Numbered from the stretch's first letter, positions 17,012-26,656 are shown. The stretch is 37,865 nucleotides of DNA from Flavobacteriaceae bacterium (GCA_947378465.1 CANCJZ010000004.1:1-37865); one strand, 5' to 3'. Notes: generated by a model not told the origin, from the letters alone. Made by a program: numbers and translations.

Positions 17012-17790
17012 TGAAAGTAATTATGGAACTTAAACGTATAGTAAGAGAACTGAGAACCTCTTATCGGGTGTTCAAATACCGTGGAGGGGAATACTATTGT
17101 CCCTTCTGTGAAAACAGTTCAAATGGATTTATCCCGATTGGATTACCCCATCAAGCTATAATTGATTATAAAATCATTGGAGCGGGAATTAGGAATGGCG
17201 GTTGTGTGAAGTGTGACGCTATCGATCGGGATCGTTTGGTGTATGCTTTTTTGGAATTTGAACTTGATGTGCTGCGCAATGATCCGAGTTTGTCGATTTT
17301 GCATATGGCACCCGAGCTGATGCTTTCCAGAGAATTTATGAGATACCAATACAAACAATACGTCTGTGCGGATAAATTCATGCCCGGGTACCATTATCCG
17401 GAGCACACTATCAATAGGGATATTATGGATTTAGACTTTGGGGATAATAGTTTTGAGTTAATCCTTTGCAATCATGTATTGGAGCATATTCCGGACGATA
17501 TTGGCGCGATGAAAGAATTGTATCGTGTATTGAAACCTAAAGGAACTGCCGTATTACAAGTACCCATTTCCCCATTGTTGACGACCAGTTATGAAAATCC
17601 AGAGATACAAACAGCGAAAGAACGAGAGCAGCATTTTGGGCAATACGATCACGTAAGGATATATGGTCAAGATTATATCCAGCGCTTGGAATCGGTAGGC
17701 TTTATTGTGAATCGAATCAACATTTCAAAGAAATTCCAATCCTTTGGGGTCAACCCAGAAGAAGATTTGTTTATCTGTACCAAATACTAA
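17011..17790 (+). CDS. SAM-dependent methyltransferase with N-terminal zinc-ribbon-like Cys pairs
   Basis: A 259-residue protein. CPFC (about residues 30-33) and CVKC (about 66-69) form two CxxC pairs that could bind zinc. The class I methyltransferase fold follows. Motif I is degenerate (LSILHMAPE in place of VLDxGxGxG), but the acidic strand MDLDFGDNSFELILCNHVLEHI and the post-motif ELYRVLKPKGTAVLQVP are typical of Methyltransf_11-like enzymes. It probably methylates a sugar or lipid-linked glycan in this pathway. The ATG overlaps the stop of the kinase gene by one base; a second ATG at 17023 is possible. The substrate is unknown. Confidence 0.82.
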   Translation: MKVIMELKRIVRELRTSYRVFKYRGGEYYCPFCENSSNGFIPIGLPHQAIIDYKIIGAGIRNGGCVKCDAIDRDRLVYAFLEFELDVLRNDPSLSILHMAPELMLSREFMRYQYKQYVCADKFMPGYHYPEHTINRDIMDLDFGDNSFELILCNHVLEHIPDDIGAMKELYRVLKPKGTAVLQVPISPLLTTSYENPEIQTAKEREQHFGQYDHVRIYGQDYIQRLESVGFIVNRINISKKFQSFGVNPEEDLFICTKY

Positions 17791-17811
17791 GAGAACTAAA
17801 ATTCAGAAGCG

Positions 17812-19245
17812 ATGCAACATCTAAAAGACAAGGCAAAATCCGGTATTTATTGGAGTGTTTTCGACAGCTTTTTTTTAAAAGGATTGTTGTTCGTTGTGCA
17901 ATTGATACTTGCCAAAAAACTAGGCCCAAGTGTGTTTGGCATGATGGGAATGATTACTATCATCATTAACCTTGGCAGCTTGATCATCGATTCAGGATTA
18001 GGAGCCTCGTTAATTCGAACTGAGGATGCCGATGAATGGGATTACAATACCGTATTCTATACCAATGTATTGTTTGCGATGCTGTTGTACGGAATGTTCT
18101 ATTTACTAGCGCCCTTATTTGCCTTATTTTATAAGGAGCCACAACTGATTGCAATTATCCGAATCTACAGTTTGGGATTTATCATTAGTTCGATGAATCT
18201 GGTGCAATTGGCGCAATTGAATAAAAAAATGGCATTCAAAAAGATAGCTCTTTTCAATATTGCTGGAACAATTGCAGGCATTGCGATAGGATTGCTTATG
18301 TGTTACAATGGTTATGGCATTTGGAGTTTGGTTTATATGTATTTAGGGACACAAAGTGTAAGTACGGTGATTTATTATGCATTTTCCAAATGGAGACCGC
18401 GATTGTTATTTTCCAAAACAAAATTCAAACATCATTTGAACTTTGGATCGAAATTAGTGTGTTCGGGTATCCTAGATATTTTTTTCAAAAACATTTATTT
18501 CGTAATCATTGGCCGTTTTTTTCCCGTTAAAATGTTGGGTTATTATGAACGCGCCAACGCATACAATCAATATCCTGTAAGTACTCTTTCAGGAATCATC
18601 TCAACGGTATCCTTTCCCTTATTGGCTTCCATAAAAAACGATCCTGAAAAGGTTTCTGAAGTATACCGATTGATTTTGAAATCAAGCTTTTTTGTTACGG
18701 CGCCGATTATGGTGTGTCTTGCAGCCTTAGCGCCTGAACTATTTTCTTTTGTTTTGGGAGCACAATGGATGCCCGCCGTACCATTTTTTCAAATCATTTG
18801 TATTTCAAGCATCTTGTATCCATTACAAGTATTTAATGTAAATATTCTAAAAGTGTATGGCCAAAGCGGTCTTTTTTTGAAATTAGAAATCATCAAAAAA
18901 GCATTGCTATTAGTAACCGTACTGGTAACCTATCCGTTTGGGATTTATGCATTTGTAGGATCTTCCATCATTAATGCCATTATTGGGTACTTGCTCAATT
19001 CCCATTATTGCGGAAAGTTCATCAATTACAAAACCAAAGAACAGTTTATGGATTTAATGCCTACGCTATTATGCTGCGTAGTATTGTATGGATCCATAGC
19101 ATTATTTAAAAATCTGGAGTTCCTCTTTTCAGCAGGTAGTTCTATTGTAGCCAGCCTAATGGTAGGCGTTGTGGTCTATATTATGGCCCATCATATTAAT
19201 AAAAGCCCTATTTATCAGTACCTCTTGAAAAGTTATGTTTCATAA
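17812..19245 (+). CDS. Wzx/WzxC-like polysaccharide flippase (MOP superfamily)
   Basis: A 477-residue protein of about 12-14 hydrophobic helices, the length of Wzx/WzxC transporters. The start KDKAKSGIYWSVFDSFFLKG and the following LAKKLGPSVFGMMGMITIIINLGSLIIDSGLGASLIR are the characteristic opening of this MOP branch, with the motif GYYERANAYNQYPVSTLSGI in the middle. It should flip the undecaprenyl-linked repeat unit from the cytoplasmic to the periplasmic leaflet for Wzy polymerisation. It sits 21 bases after the methyltransferase and 20 before the aminotransferase. Confidence 0.93.
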   Translation: MQHLKDKAKSGIYWSVFDSFFLKGLLFVVQLILAKKLGPSVFGMMGMITIIINLGSLIIDSGLGASLIRTEDADEWDYNTVFYTNVLFAMLLYGMFYLLAPLFALFYKEPQLIAIIRIYSLGFIISSMNLVQLAQLNKKMAFKKIALFNIAGTIAGIAIGLLMCYNGYGIWSLVYMYLGTQSVSTVIYYAFSKWRPRLLFSKTKFKHHLNFGSKLVCSGILDIFFKNIYFVIIGRFFPVKMLGYYERANAYNQYPVSTLSGIISTVSFPLLASIKNDPEKVSEVYRLILKSSFFVTAPIMVCLAALAPELFSFVLGAQWMPAVPFFQIICISSILYPLQVFNVNILKVYGQSGLFLKLEIIKKALLLVTVLVTYPFGIYAFVGSSIINAIIGYLLNSHYCGKFINYKTKEQFMDLMPTLLCCVVLYGSIALFKNLEFLFSAGSSIVASLMVGVVVYIMAHHINKSPIYQYLLKSYVS

Positions 19246-19265
19246 AACTAAACACCCAACCCATT

Positions 19266-20342
19266 ATGCTAAATGTAACCGCAACCTTTTTTCCACCCAT
19301 TGAAGAGTATTATGAACAACTTCGTCGTATATGGGAAAATCAATGGCTCACCAATAGAGGAGCTTTGATTCAAGAACTTGAAACTTCATTGAAAGAACAT
19401 CTAGGAGTTTCAAACATATTAATTATGAATAACGGTACAATCCCTCTACAAATTGCGCTGAAAAACTTAGGACAAAAAGGAGAAATCATCACAACTCCCT
19501 TCAGTTATGTTGCCACTACGGCGGCCATTGTATGGGAAGGATGCACACCTGTATTTGTAGATATTGATCCGCTTCATTTGACGATCGATGAAACCAAAAT
19601 AGAAGCGGCTATTACGTCCAAGACTAGAGCAATATTAGCGACCCACGTATTTGGGAATCCTTGTCATGTAGAAGCGATTGAAGCAATTGCAAAAAAGCAT
19701 CAGCTGAAAGTAATTTACGATGCGGCGCATTGTTTTGGGGTGCGATATAAAGGGGAATCCATTTTCAATTATGGCGATGTATCCACCTGTAGTTTTCACG
19801 CTACTAAAATTTTTCATACGGGTGAAGGCGGAGCGGTATTTTGTAAAGAGGAATCATTGCGCGCTATTTTATATTACAATCACAATTTTGGACATAATGG
19901 TCCCTTAGAGTTTCACGGATTAGGAATCAATGGGAAAATTTCAGAATTACAAGCCGCTATGGGTTTGACAAACCTAGCCCATATTCATTACATAATAGAA
20001 AACCGCAAAAGAGCGGTGGACTACTATGATGCTGGGCTCAATTTTGAAAAACTAAAAAAAATGCAGTTGAGACCAGGGACTCAATGGAATTATCACTATT
20101 ACCCTATTCAATTCGAATCAGAAGCACAATTGCTTTCAGTTCAATCGGAACTCAATAAAGAAGGTATTTATCCTCGACGCTATTTTTATCCTTCACTGAA
20201 TACCCTCAATTATATTAAAAGTGCAAAAATGCCCCATTCGGAAAATGTTGCTTCCCGAATAATGTGTCTGCCACTTTCTCATCAAATAAAAGAGAACGAA
20301 TTAGAGCAAGTGTGTCATCTAATCAATCAGAAATTATGTTAA
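19266..20342 (+). CDS. DegT/DnrJ/EryC1/StrS-family sugar aminotransferase
   Basis: A 358-residue PLP enzyme of the fold-type I sugar aminotransferases. Seen: NNGTIPLQIAL (phosphate-binding start), TPFSYVATTAAI, VFVDIDP, YDAAHCFG (Asp that contacts the PLP ring nitrogen) and SFHATKIFHTGEGG with the Schiff-base Lys in ATK. It should aminate a 4-keto-6-deoxy nucleotide sugar. The early segment (FPPIEEYYEQLRRIWENQWLTNRG) recalls VioA/FdtB-type enzymes, so a 4-amino-4,6-dideoxyhexose is the best guess, with the next gene acetylating it. It overlaps that gene by 7 bases. The exact sugar is inferred. Confidence 0.92.
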   Translation: MLNVTATFFPPIEEYYEQLRRIWENQWLTNRGALIQELETSLKEHLGVSNILIMNNGTIPLQIALKNLGQKGEIITTPFSYVATTAAIVWEGCTPVFVDIDPLHLTIDETKIEAAITSKTRAILATHVFGNPCHVEAIEAIAKKHQLKVIYDAAHCFGVRYKGESIFNYGDVSTCSFHATKIFHTGEGGAVFCKEESLRAILYYNHNFGHNGPLEFHGLGINGKISELQAAMGLTNLAHIHYIIENRKRAVDYYDAGLNFEKLKKMQLRPGTQWNYHYYPIQFESEAQLLSVQSELNKEGIYPRRYFYPSLNTLNYIKSAKMPHSENVASRIMCLPLSHQIKENELEQVCHLINQKLC

Positions 20343-21016
20343 TAGTAGGAGCCAAAGGATTTGCTAAAGAAGTATTAGAAGTACTTTATCAAGAGCAACA
20401 AACAAAACCCATTTTCTTTTATGATGATGTCAATAAAGACATTGGAGATTTAGTATTTCAAAGGTTTCTAATTCTGAAGACCGAGGAAGAGGTGAAACAA
20501 TGTTTTAAAAAGTATGGGAAGGAATTCACTATTGGCATCGGCAATCCTTTATTGCGTTATAAATTATATCAAAAATTTACTGCCTTAGGCGGGATATTCA
20601 CCTCAACGATTAGCCCCTTGAGTGAGATAGGAAAATTTGGGAACCATCTAGGAAAGGGAGTAAACATCATGACGAATGCCGTATTGACGAGCGATATCAG
20701 TATTGGGGAAGGCGTACTCATCAATTTGAATTGTACGATTGGTCACGATAGTGTTATTGGCGACTTTGTGGAGCTTTGTCCCAATGTAAATCTCTCAGGG
20801 CATTGTCATATAGGAGCCTATACTTTTATTGGGACAAATGCGGTAGTACTACCAAATATTACCATAGGAAGCAATGTCATTATAGGTGCTGGTGCTGTGG
20901 TAACCAAAGATGTTCCTGACAATTGTTTGGTAGTAGGGGCACCGGCTACAATTAAAAAGTTCTTTCCCCCTTTAAACTTAATTCTTGAATACCATGAAGA
21001 AAAATCCGTTAGTTAG
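20336..21016 (+). CDS. NeuD/PglD-like sugar O/N-acetyltransferase (left-handed beta-helix)
   Basis: A 226-residue protein started at the ATG at 20336 (MLIVGAKGFAKEVLEVL); the longer frame to 20264 lies inside the aminotransferase gene. The N-terminal PglD-type Rossmann-like domain (GAKGFAKE) is followed by hexapeptide repeats from about residue 95 (IMTNAVLTSDISIGEGVLI, CTIGHDSVIGDFVEL, CHIGAYTFIGTNAVVLPNI, NVIIGAGAVVTKDV). These build an acetyl-CoA-dependent transferase trimer. The catalytic His is likely in TIGHDSVIGD. Tight coupling to the aminotransferase suggests it N-acetylates the amino sugar made there, as in PglE/PglD. O-acetylation as in NeuD cannot be excluded. Confidence 0.9.
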   Translation: MLIVGAKGFAKEVLEVLYQEQQTKPIFFYDDVNKDIGDLVFQRFLILKTEEEVKQCFKKYGKEFTIGIGNPLLRYKLYQKFTALGGIFTSTISPLSEIGKFGNHLGKGVNIMTNAVLTSDISIGEGVLINLNCTIGHDSVIGDFVELCPNVNLSGHCHIGAYTFIGTNAVVLPNITIGSNVIIGAGAVVTKDVPDNCLVVGAPATIKKFFPPLNLILEYHEEKSVS

Positions 21017-21923
21017 TGTATGCATGATCACTTATGGTCATGAAAAATATATTTCCGAAGCCATCCTTGGTGTAGCAATGCAGCAATGTAGCTTCGAATG
21101 GGAATTAATTATTGCCGATGATGCCTCCCCTGATGGTACAGAAAAGAAGGTCGATCTTGCATTAAAGACGAGTAAAATAAAGAATGTTCATTATACCAAA
21201 CACTCCCCTAACAAAGGAATGATGCCCAACTTTATTTGGGCATTGGAACAATGCAAAGGCAAATATATTGCGTTATGTGAAGGAGATGATTATTGGACAG
21301 ATCCTTTAAAACTGCAAAGACAGATTGACTTTTTAGAAGCACATCCAGAATATGTAATGAGCTTTCATCAAGGGACTAATTATTTTCAAAAAGACAAGAG
21401 TACGGCACCTTATATTAGTGATGCAACACTATTGAATGGAATACTTAGTCCTAAAGAGGTGATTCGCTTAGGAGGAAATTTATGTCCAACGAATTCGATG
21501 GTATTTCGAAATAAAGTGTTGGAGTATCCTGACTTTTTCATTAAAGCCAAATCAGGCGATCGCGCCTTGTGTTTGTTATTGTTAGAAAAAGGGAAGTTCC
21601 ATTTTATCAATAAAAACATGAGTGTGTATAGAGTTCATGATGGAGGAGTTTCTCGAAATTTATCTCGACAAAAAACAATTGCATTTAAAGAATCCAATAT
21701 TGAATTATTATGTGCTTTTGATGCGTATTCCAATTATAATTACCATTCAATCATTCAAAAAGAGATTTCGAATCAGATACGTAATATATTTATTTATGAT
21801 CCGAGATATTTATTCAAAACAAGTTATTTGAATAGAATCAACACGACACATTTAATGCTGTCGTTGAGCCGTATATTTATTAATAAGTGCAGTTTTCCAA
21901 TTTTCAAAATCAATTGTACTTAA
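20994..21923 (+). CDS. Glycosyltransferase family 2
   Basis: A 309-residue GT-A enzyme started at the ATG at 20994 (MKKNPLVSVCMITYGHEKY), overlapping the acetyltransferase gene by 23 bases. Motifs: VSVCMITYGHEKYI at the nucleotide-binding start, ELIIADDASPDGTE, and CEGDDYWTDPLKLQRQIDFLEAHPE, where EGDDYW is the DXD-like metal site of this GT2 branch. Such enzymes add one sugar to the lipid-linked unit in the cytoplasm. The C-terminal 80 residues are helical and basic, perhaps lying on the membrane. Donor and linkage are unknown. Confidence 0.9.
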   Translation: MKKNPLVSVCMITYGHEKYISEAILGVAMQQCSFEWELIIADDASPDGTEKKVDLALKTSKIKNVHYTKHSPNKGMMPNFIWALEQCKGKYIALCEGDDYWTDPLKLQRQIDFLEAHPEYVMSFHQGTNYFQKDKSTAPYISDATLLNGILSPKEVIRLGGNLCPTNSMVFRNKVLEYPDFFIKAKSGDRALCLLLLEKGKFHFINKNMSVYRVHDGGVSRNLSRQKTIAFKESNIELLCAFDAYSNYNYHSIIQKEISNQIRNIFIYDPRYLFKTSYLNRINTTHLMLSLSRIFINKCSFPIFKINCT

Positions 21924-21945
21924 TACACAATTATCCCCAATAAAC

Positions 21946-23277
21946 ATGATCAAATCAGTTGTCATAGTAGTTCTAGCGGTTGTACTGTTCTTTGTTGATT
22001 GCAATGCAATTGCAGTTCCTTATGTTCTATTAATTAGTGGGATATTAGTAGGAATGGCACAACAAAAACTGTATAATGAAATTGCATTGGCACTACCGTT
22101 GTTTGGCTATTCATTTTGTTTGTTTTTAAGCAAATTAACGGGGATTATCAATCTAGGAATACTGGGAAGTATCGTTGTTTTGTTCTTTATAATCCGACTA
22201 ATAGGTGGATTACATTTCAAGAATCGATTGAATGCAGGGCAAATTGCCATTCTACTTCCTTATGCTATTTTGCTTGTATTAATAGTATTTTCTTTTATCT
22301 ATTCGGTGGATAATGGGTATCAAAACTTGAAAATCCAACTCTTTTTGACGTGGTTGGCCATCTTTGTATTTTCAATACATACGTTTGACAAAGGAATAAA
22401 GGAGTTTAATTTTGAAGCCTTTCTATTGCTTTCCTTTTTCTTGTTTGTACCGCACTTTTCCAACGCAACCGATAAAGGAATAAGTCTATCTCCATATAAA
22501 GTATGGCAAGTATATTCAATACTTAACGATGGGATTCGCGGTCATGATTTTGACATTATAACGGCAACACGAATTTCAGGCATAGGGATATTGGCCTACT
22601 TGATATACTTACTCGATTTTGAATTAAAAAAAACTTATTTACTGTTCCCGTTATTGTTTTTTGCAGTAATGCTTATCATTTGTCAAACCCGACAATCCAT
22701 TGCTGCTTTGGCGTTGGCTATAGTGCTCTTTGTGTTGTATAATTTCATTAAAGAAGGAACAAAAAATTATTTAGGAATAGGGCTAGGAATTGTTTTTATA
22801 AGCTATTCCATATATAACTACCTCCATTATTTGGAGGATAATGGCGTAAAATCACGAATCGTTTCCAATGTTGAAGGGACTAGCGAGGAAGGAACAGGGA
22901 GAGAACACATTTGGAATTCCGCAATAGAATACCTCAATACCAATGGGGCAATGGTTGGGTTTGGCAATTTCAAAATCGCTACACATACGCATGATTACCC
23001 TCATAATATATTTTTAGAATTATTAATTGAAATAGGTCCTCTCTCCATCGTTGTTTTTCTTTTCGTATTGCTTTACATCATTTATGAATTGTATAAAGTG
23101 TTCTTTGTTTATGAAGAAAATACAAAACTTGAATTGTTTTTGATTTTTGCGACCGTCTACTTTTTAGGATTGGCACAGTTCAGTGTTGATTTGCCGAGAA
23201 ACTTGATGTTTTTCTACACTTTCGCGCTCTTTGTTTTCACAAAATACAATACAGAAAGGGAGGTGGAATATGAATGA
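21946..23277 (+). CDS. Wzy-like O-antigen polymerase/ligase family membrane protein
   Basis: A 443-residue protein with about 12 hydrophobic helices. A large loop in the C-terminal half (about 300-350) holds SRIVSNVEGTSEEGTGREHIWNS and HTHDYPHNIFLELLIEIGPLS; the arginine and HxxHN...E.G pattern is typical of the Wzy_C/O-antigen ligase fold. It should join repeat units in the periplasm after flipping by Wzx. WaaL-type ligases share these features, but the position beside wzx, OPX and wzc-like genes favours polymerase. Its stop overlaps the acyltransferase start by 8 bases. Confidence 0.85.
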   Translation: MIKSVVIVVLAVVLFFVDCNAIAVPYVLLISGILVGMAQQKLYNEIALALPLFGYSFCLFLSKLTGIINLGILGSIVVLFFIIRLIGGLHFKNRLNAGQIAILLPYAILLVLIVFSFIYSVDNGYQNLKIQLFLTWLAIFVFSIHTFDKGIKEFNFEAFLLLSFFLFVPHFSNATDKGISLSPYKVWQVYSILNDGIRGHDFDIITATRISGIGILAYLIYLLDFELKKTYLLFPLLFFAVMLIICQTRQSIAALALAIVLFVLYNFIKEGTKNYLGIGLGIVFISYSIYNYLHYLEDNGVKSRIVSNVEGTSEEGTGREHIWNSAIEYLNTNGAMVGFGNFKIATHTHDYPHNIFLELLIEIGPLSIVVFLFVLLYIIYELYKVFFVYEENTKLELFLIFATVYFLGLAQFSVDLPRNLMFFYTFALFVFTKYNTEREVEYE

Positions 23278-24322
23278 GTATTTGAGTAAAAAAATAAAAA
23301 CACTTTCCTTCATTGCCATGATAATGGTTGTGTTTATTCATAGTTATAATTATACTTTATCCATAAAGACTGATTTCAAAATCAATCCTATTTATCATGC
23401 AATAGAAGATTTTATTTCCTTTCATCTTTGTAGAATTGCAGTCCCAGGCTTCTTTATGATTTCGGCTTATCTATTGCTGTTCGAGTATCAATTGACTATT
23501 ATTTCTTATTTTAAAAAAATAAAAAAACGAATCCGCTCCTTAGTGATTCCATATCTGTTATGGAGCAGTTTATGGTCGGCAGTATTTATTTTAATCAGTT
23601 ACATACCACAATTAAAGGCGTATGTCAACAATCCTATCGCATTAACTTCTTCGTTTGGGCATCTTCTATTAAGTGTGTATATGCATCCTGTATGCTATCA
23701 ATTTTGGTTTATTCGCGATTTGATTGTGCTAATCGGTATATCACCAGTTTTATATTATTTAATTCAAAAAACTGGCATAGTAGTCATTGGATTCGCTTAT
23801 CTCTATTTGCTGTTTTCTCCATTTGAACTGGAAGTACTTCACAACAGTTCGTTGTTGTATTTTCTAATTGGAATGGCCATTCATTGTGGTAAAATTCCTG
23901 TGATTCCTTTTATTTTAAAAACAAATACTATCATTTTAGGATTGTTGTGGTTGGGAGTTTCCTATATGCCAAAATTTCCAATATATCCTTGCAATCCAAT
24001 AGACTTTGCAGCTCCAATAGCCATTCTATTAGGAGTAGCATTTGTATGGAAAGTGTATGATTATTGTAAAAAATACAAACCGCTGATTAAGCATTTAGAA
24101 AATAACGCTTCCTATTCTTTTTTCCTATTTGGGATTCACGAGCCATTATTAATTTGTTTAAAAAAGACGTGCTTTACATTGATAGGCTTTTCTAACGAAG
24201 CTCGGGTATTGGCTTATTTTGTTTTGCCCATTTTGGTGTATCGTATCGCGATTAACACGGCTGCTTATTGCTCTTTAAAATTTAATCCTTTATATAAATT
24301 ATTCGTAGGTGGAAGAACATAA
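23270..24322 (+). CDS. Acyltransferase 3 family membrane protein
   Basis: A 350-residue polytopic protein of about 10 helices, started at the ATG at 23270 with a clear Shine-Dalgarno-like gggaggtgg just before it, unusual for this phylum. The opening KKIKTLSFIAMIMVVFIHSYNY contains the conserved His of Acyl_transf_3 proteins, and RIRSLVIPYLLWSSLW and FWFIRDLIVLIGISPVLYYL follow as in that family. Members move acetyl or other acyl groups across the membrane onto surface sugars. It probably decorates the polymer. The acyl donor and target are unknown. It overlaps neighbours by 8 and 14 bases. Confidence 0.87.
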   Translation: MNEYLSKKIKTLSFIAMIMVVFIHSYNYTLSIKTDFKINPIYHAIEDFISFHLCRIAVPGFFMISAYLLLFEYQLTIISYFKKIKKRIRSLVIPYLLWSSLWSAVFILISYIPQLKAYVNNPIALTSSFGHLLLSVYMHPVCYQFWFIRDLIVLIGISPVLYYLIQKTGIVVIGFAYLYLLFSPFELEVLHNSSLLYFLIGMAIHCGKIPVIPFILKTNTIILGLLWLGVSYMPKFPIYPCNPIDFAAPIAILLGVAFVWKVYDYCKKYKPLIKHLENNASYSFFLFGIHEPLLICLKKTCFTLIGFSNEARVLAYFVLPILVYRIAINTAAYCSLKFNPLYKLFVGGRT

Positions 24323-25415
24323 CAAACATAGTATTTTTTGTCCGATGATTACCCCTACCGACCATGGAGGAGGAATCAAATCGACTATTACCTTGATGAA
24401 TGGATTACAATCCATAGGACATCAAGTAACTTTGGCTGTGCCCAAAAACTGCGATTATCTTGCAAAACTAAACCCTGCCATCACCCTATTGTTTTTTGAT
24501 AGTACCCCTACGATATCACTATTCCAACCGATTCGCTATATAATATTATGCCGATGGATCAAGAAGCAGTTTACAAAATTTAATTCTGACACAGTTTACT
24601 TTTGTTCAGATCGTCCCGCATTAATGTTAGCACTATTGCTCTCCAAAAAAACACCTTTGTACTATGTTTCCAGAGGATGGTTCTATACCAATTGGTCGGC
24701 AATTTTTTTAAGATGGCTTATATTTCCAAAAGTTTCAGTATTTGTAGGCATTTCACACAAACAATTTAATTTAATGCAGCGTTATGCTTCCAGTGAAGCA
24801 AGTGTATATTTAATTGAAAATGGCATCCCTATGCCTGATAAACCAACAGTACCTATTCAAAATACTAGTATTCAATTAGCAACAATTGGAGGGATTTGCA
24901 GAAGAAAAAATCAATGGCAAGCCATTTGTTTAGTCCAATTATTAAAACCCCTATACCCCGTAAAGCTTTTAATTTTTGGCACTACCGTTACTACCGAAGA
25001 CAAACGATATAAATTGATGTTGGAACGAATTATTCGCCAAAATCATTTGGATGATTGTATTGAATTCAAAGGCTATGAATCCGATTTTGCCTTAATTTAT
25101 AGCCAAACCGACATTGCCTTATCCACAGCAACGGAAGAAGGTTTTGGAAGAACATTAATTGAGGCAATGAGTTATGGAGTCCCCGTAATTGCAAGTGATA
25201 AATCAGGAGGACCTTCCACCATCATAAGCCATCTTTCTGATGGTTTGTTATACGATGGTTCGCTACATGACTTAGTCGCCAAAACCAACCAACTTATTGG
25301 AGATAATACTTTAAGAAACAACATTATTACTAAAGCTTTGGAAAAAGTAAAGAGCAAGTATACCGATGAGGCAATGTGTGAAAAATACTCAAACATCATT
25401 GAACATGGAAGCTAA
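24309..25415 (+). CDS. Glycosyltransferase family 4
   Basis: A 368-residue GT-B enzyme. The start is taken as GTG at 24309, inside the end of the acyltransferase gene; an ATG at 24345 is the alternative but would trim the first beta strand (HSIFCPMITP). N-terminal TDHGGGIKSTITLMNGL is the Gly-rich acceptor loop. The C-terminal donor site is ATEEGFGRTLIEAMSYGVPVIASDKSGGPSTII, an EX7E-type motif. It is predicted to add a sugar to the repeat unit on the cytoplasmic side. Specificity is unknown. It overlaps the next glycosyltransferase gene by 11 bases. Confidence 0.88.
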   Translation: MEEHNKHSIFCPMITPTDHGGGIKSTITLMNGLQSIGHQVTLAVPKNCDYLAKLNPAITLLFFDSTPTISLFQPIRYIILCRWIKKQFTKFNSDTVYFCSDRPALMLALLLSKKTPLYYVSRGWFYTNWSAIFLRWLIFPKVSVFVGISHKQFNLMQRYASSEASVYLIENGIPMPDKPTVPIQNTSIQLATIGGICRRKNQWQAICLVQLLKPLYPVKLLIFGTTVTTEDKRYKLMLERIIRQNHLDDCIEFKGYESDFALIYSQTDIALSTATEEGFGRTLIEAMSYGVPVIASDKSGGPSTIISHLSDGLLYDGSLHDLVAKTNQLIGDNTLRNNIITKALEKVKSKYTDEAMCEKYSNIIEHGS

Positions 25416-26466
25416 AAAAATTACAATAGTATATTTGTATGCCGAAATTATGGGGTACAATGTGGCCGTATTTAAAGAATACATAAGCAATCATCAAGCA
25501 GAGGTGCACGTAGTCCATTGGGATCAAAAAAAGAAAACGCCTTATGTTCCACTGGAACTTGATAATGTATTTTATTATGGGAAATCCCAATTTGACAACA
25601 CTTCCCTATTGCAATTTGTACTAAAACTTCAACCAGACATCATTTTTACCTCAGGATGGATGGATCGAGACTATTTGAAAATATGTTTGAAACTGCGTCA
25701 AAAGCCTTTTCCCATAATTGCCATTTCGGACACCTCTTACAATCGAAGTTGGAGACAAAAACTTGGCAGTATCTATTTCAAATTATTTTATCGGAAGGCC
25801 TTTGATTATTTATGGGTGGCAGGACCTTATCAATACGAATACGGCAAAAGATTAGGCTTTAGGAATAGCGAAATTCTTTTCAATTCTCTAACCGCTGATT
25901 TGCCTTATTTTAATTCCATTTACCAATCTACAAAAGCGAACAAAAAGAAAAAATATCCCCATCAGTTTCTATTTGTGGGTCGATTTGCAAACGAAAAAGG
26001 ATTAGAATTACTCATTGAAGCTTGGGATAAAGTGCAATATAAAAAAGATTGGACCTTGCGATTTGTAGGCCACGGACCCTTGAAAGCACAAATACCTCAA
26101 CAACGTACCGTTGAAATTCATGACTTTGTACAACCGGATGAATTTGAATCATTGGTTGCTCAAGCAGGTTGTTTGATTTTGCCGAGTACTAAGGAACCTT
26201 GGGCATTGGTATTGCATGAATTTGCAGCGGCAGGTTTGCCTATAATATGTTCTGATGCTTGCGGAGCAGCACCAGTATTTGTAGTGTCTGGTTATAATGG
26301 TTATACATTTCCAACTACTAAGGTGCATTTATTGCAAGAAGCCATACAGAAAATTATTAACACTTCGGATGAGGATCTAGTACTACTTTCCAATCGTTCG
26401 CATCAATTGGGGCAACGTATTGATCCCGAAACCACTGCTGCAAATTCGTTATCCGTTTTAAAATAA
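25405..26466 (+). CDS. Glycosyltransferase family 4 (GT1/GT4-like)
   Basis: A 353-residue protein started at the ATG at 25405 (MEAKKITIVYLYAEIMGYN), 11 bases inside the previous gene. The C-terminal domain begins QFLFVGRFANEKGLELLIEAW and contains STKEPWALVLHEFAAAGLPIICSDACGAAP, the EX7E donor site of GT4 enzymes. The N-terminal half lacks the usual Gly-rich loop, which makes the acceptor site atypical. A cytoplasmic sugar transfer to the lipid-linked unit is expected. The gene ends a tightly coupled block: the next start is 190 bases away. Confidence 0.86.
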   Translation: MEAKKITIVYLYAEIMGYNVAVFKEYISNHQAEVHVVHWDQKKKTPYVPLELDNVFYYGKSQFDNTSLLQFVLKLQPDIIFTSGWMDRDYLKICLKLRQKPFPIIAISDTSYNRSWRQKLGSIYFKLFYRKAFDYLWVAGPYQYEYGKRLGFRNSEILFNSLTADLPYFNSIYQSTKANKKKKYPHQFLFVGRFANEKGLELLIEAWDKVQYKKDWTLRFVGHGPLKAQIPQQRTVEIHDFVQPDEFESLVAQAGCLILPSTKEPWALVLHEFAAAGLPIICSDACGAAPVFVVSGYNGYTFPTTKVHLLQEAIQKIINTSDEDLVLLSNRSHQLGQRIDPETTAANSLSVLK

Positions 26467-26656
26467 CGCATTTTGTAGATCGATCAAAAAGGAATTTAAT
26501 TTCTAAAAAATAACAATCTAAAGGCAATAATGTGAATATGGTTTGAGGAATATTGCTTTTATTTTGTTGTAAACCTGAATCAGATTTTATTGAAATAATT
26601 CAATAGTGCTAATGATTAGCATACTGATTATTTAAAAAAGCTAAACAACGTTGTTT
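26467..26656. promoter_or_regulatory. 190-base gap inside the operon with two small palindromes
   Basis: This is the only sizeable gap in the otherwise gapless operon. It holds a hairpin at 26588-26605 (tattgaa/ttcaata, 4-nt loop) and a 15-base palindrome at 26607-26621 (tgctaat-g-attagca). No convincing -7/-33 pair or T tract was found, so an internal promoter, processing site or operator are all possible. Confidence 0.35.
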
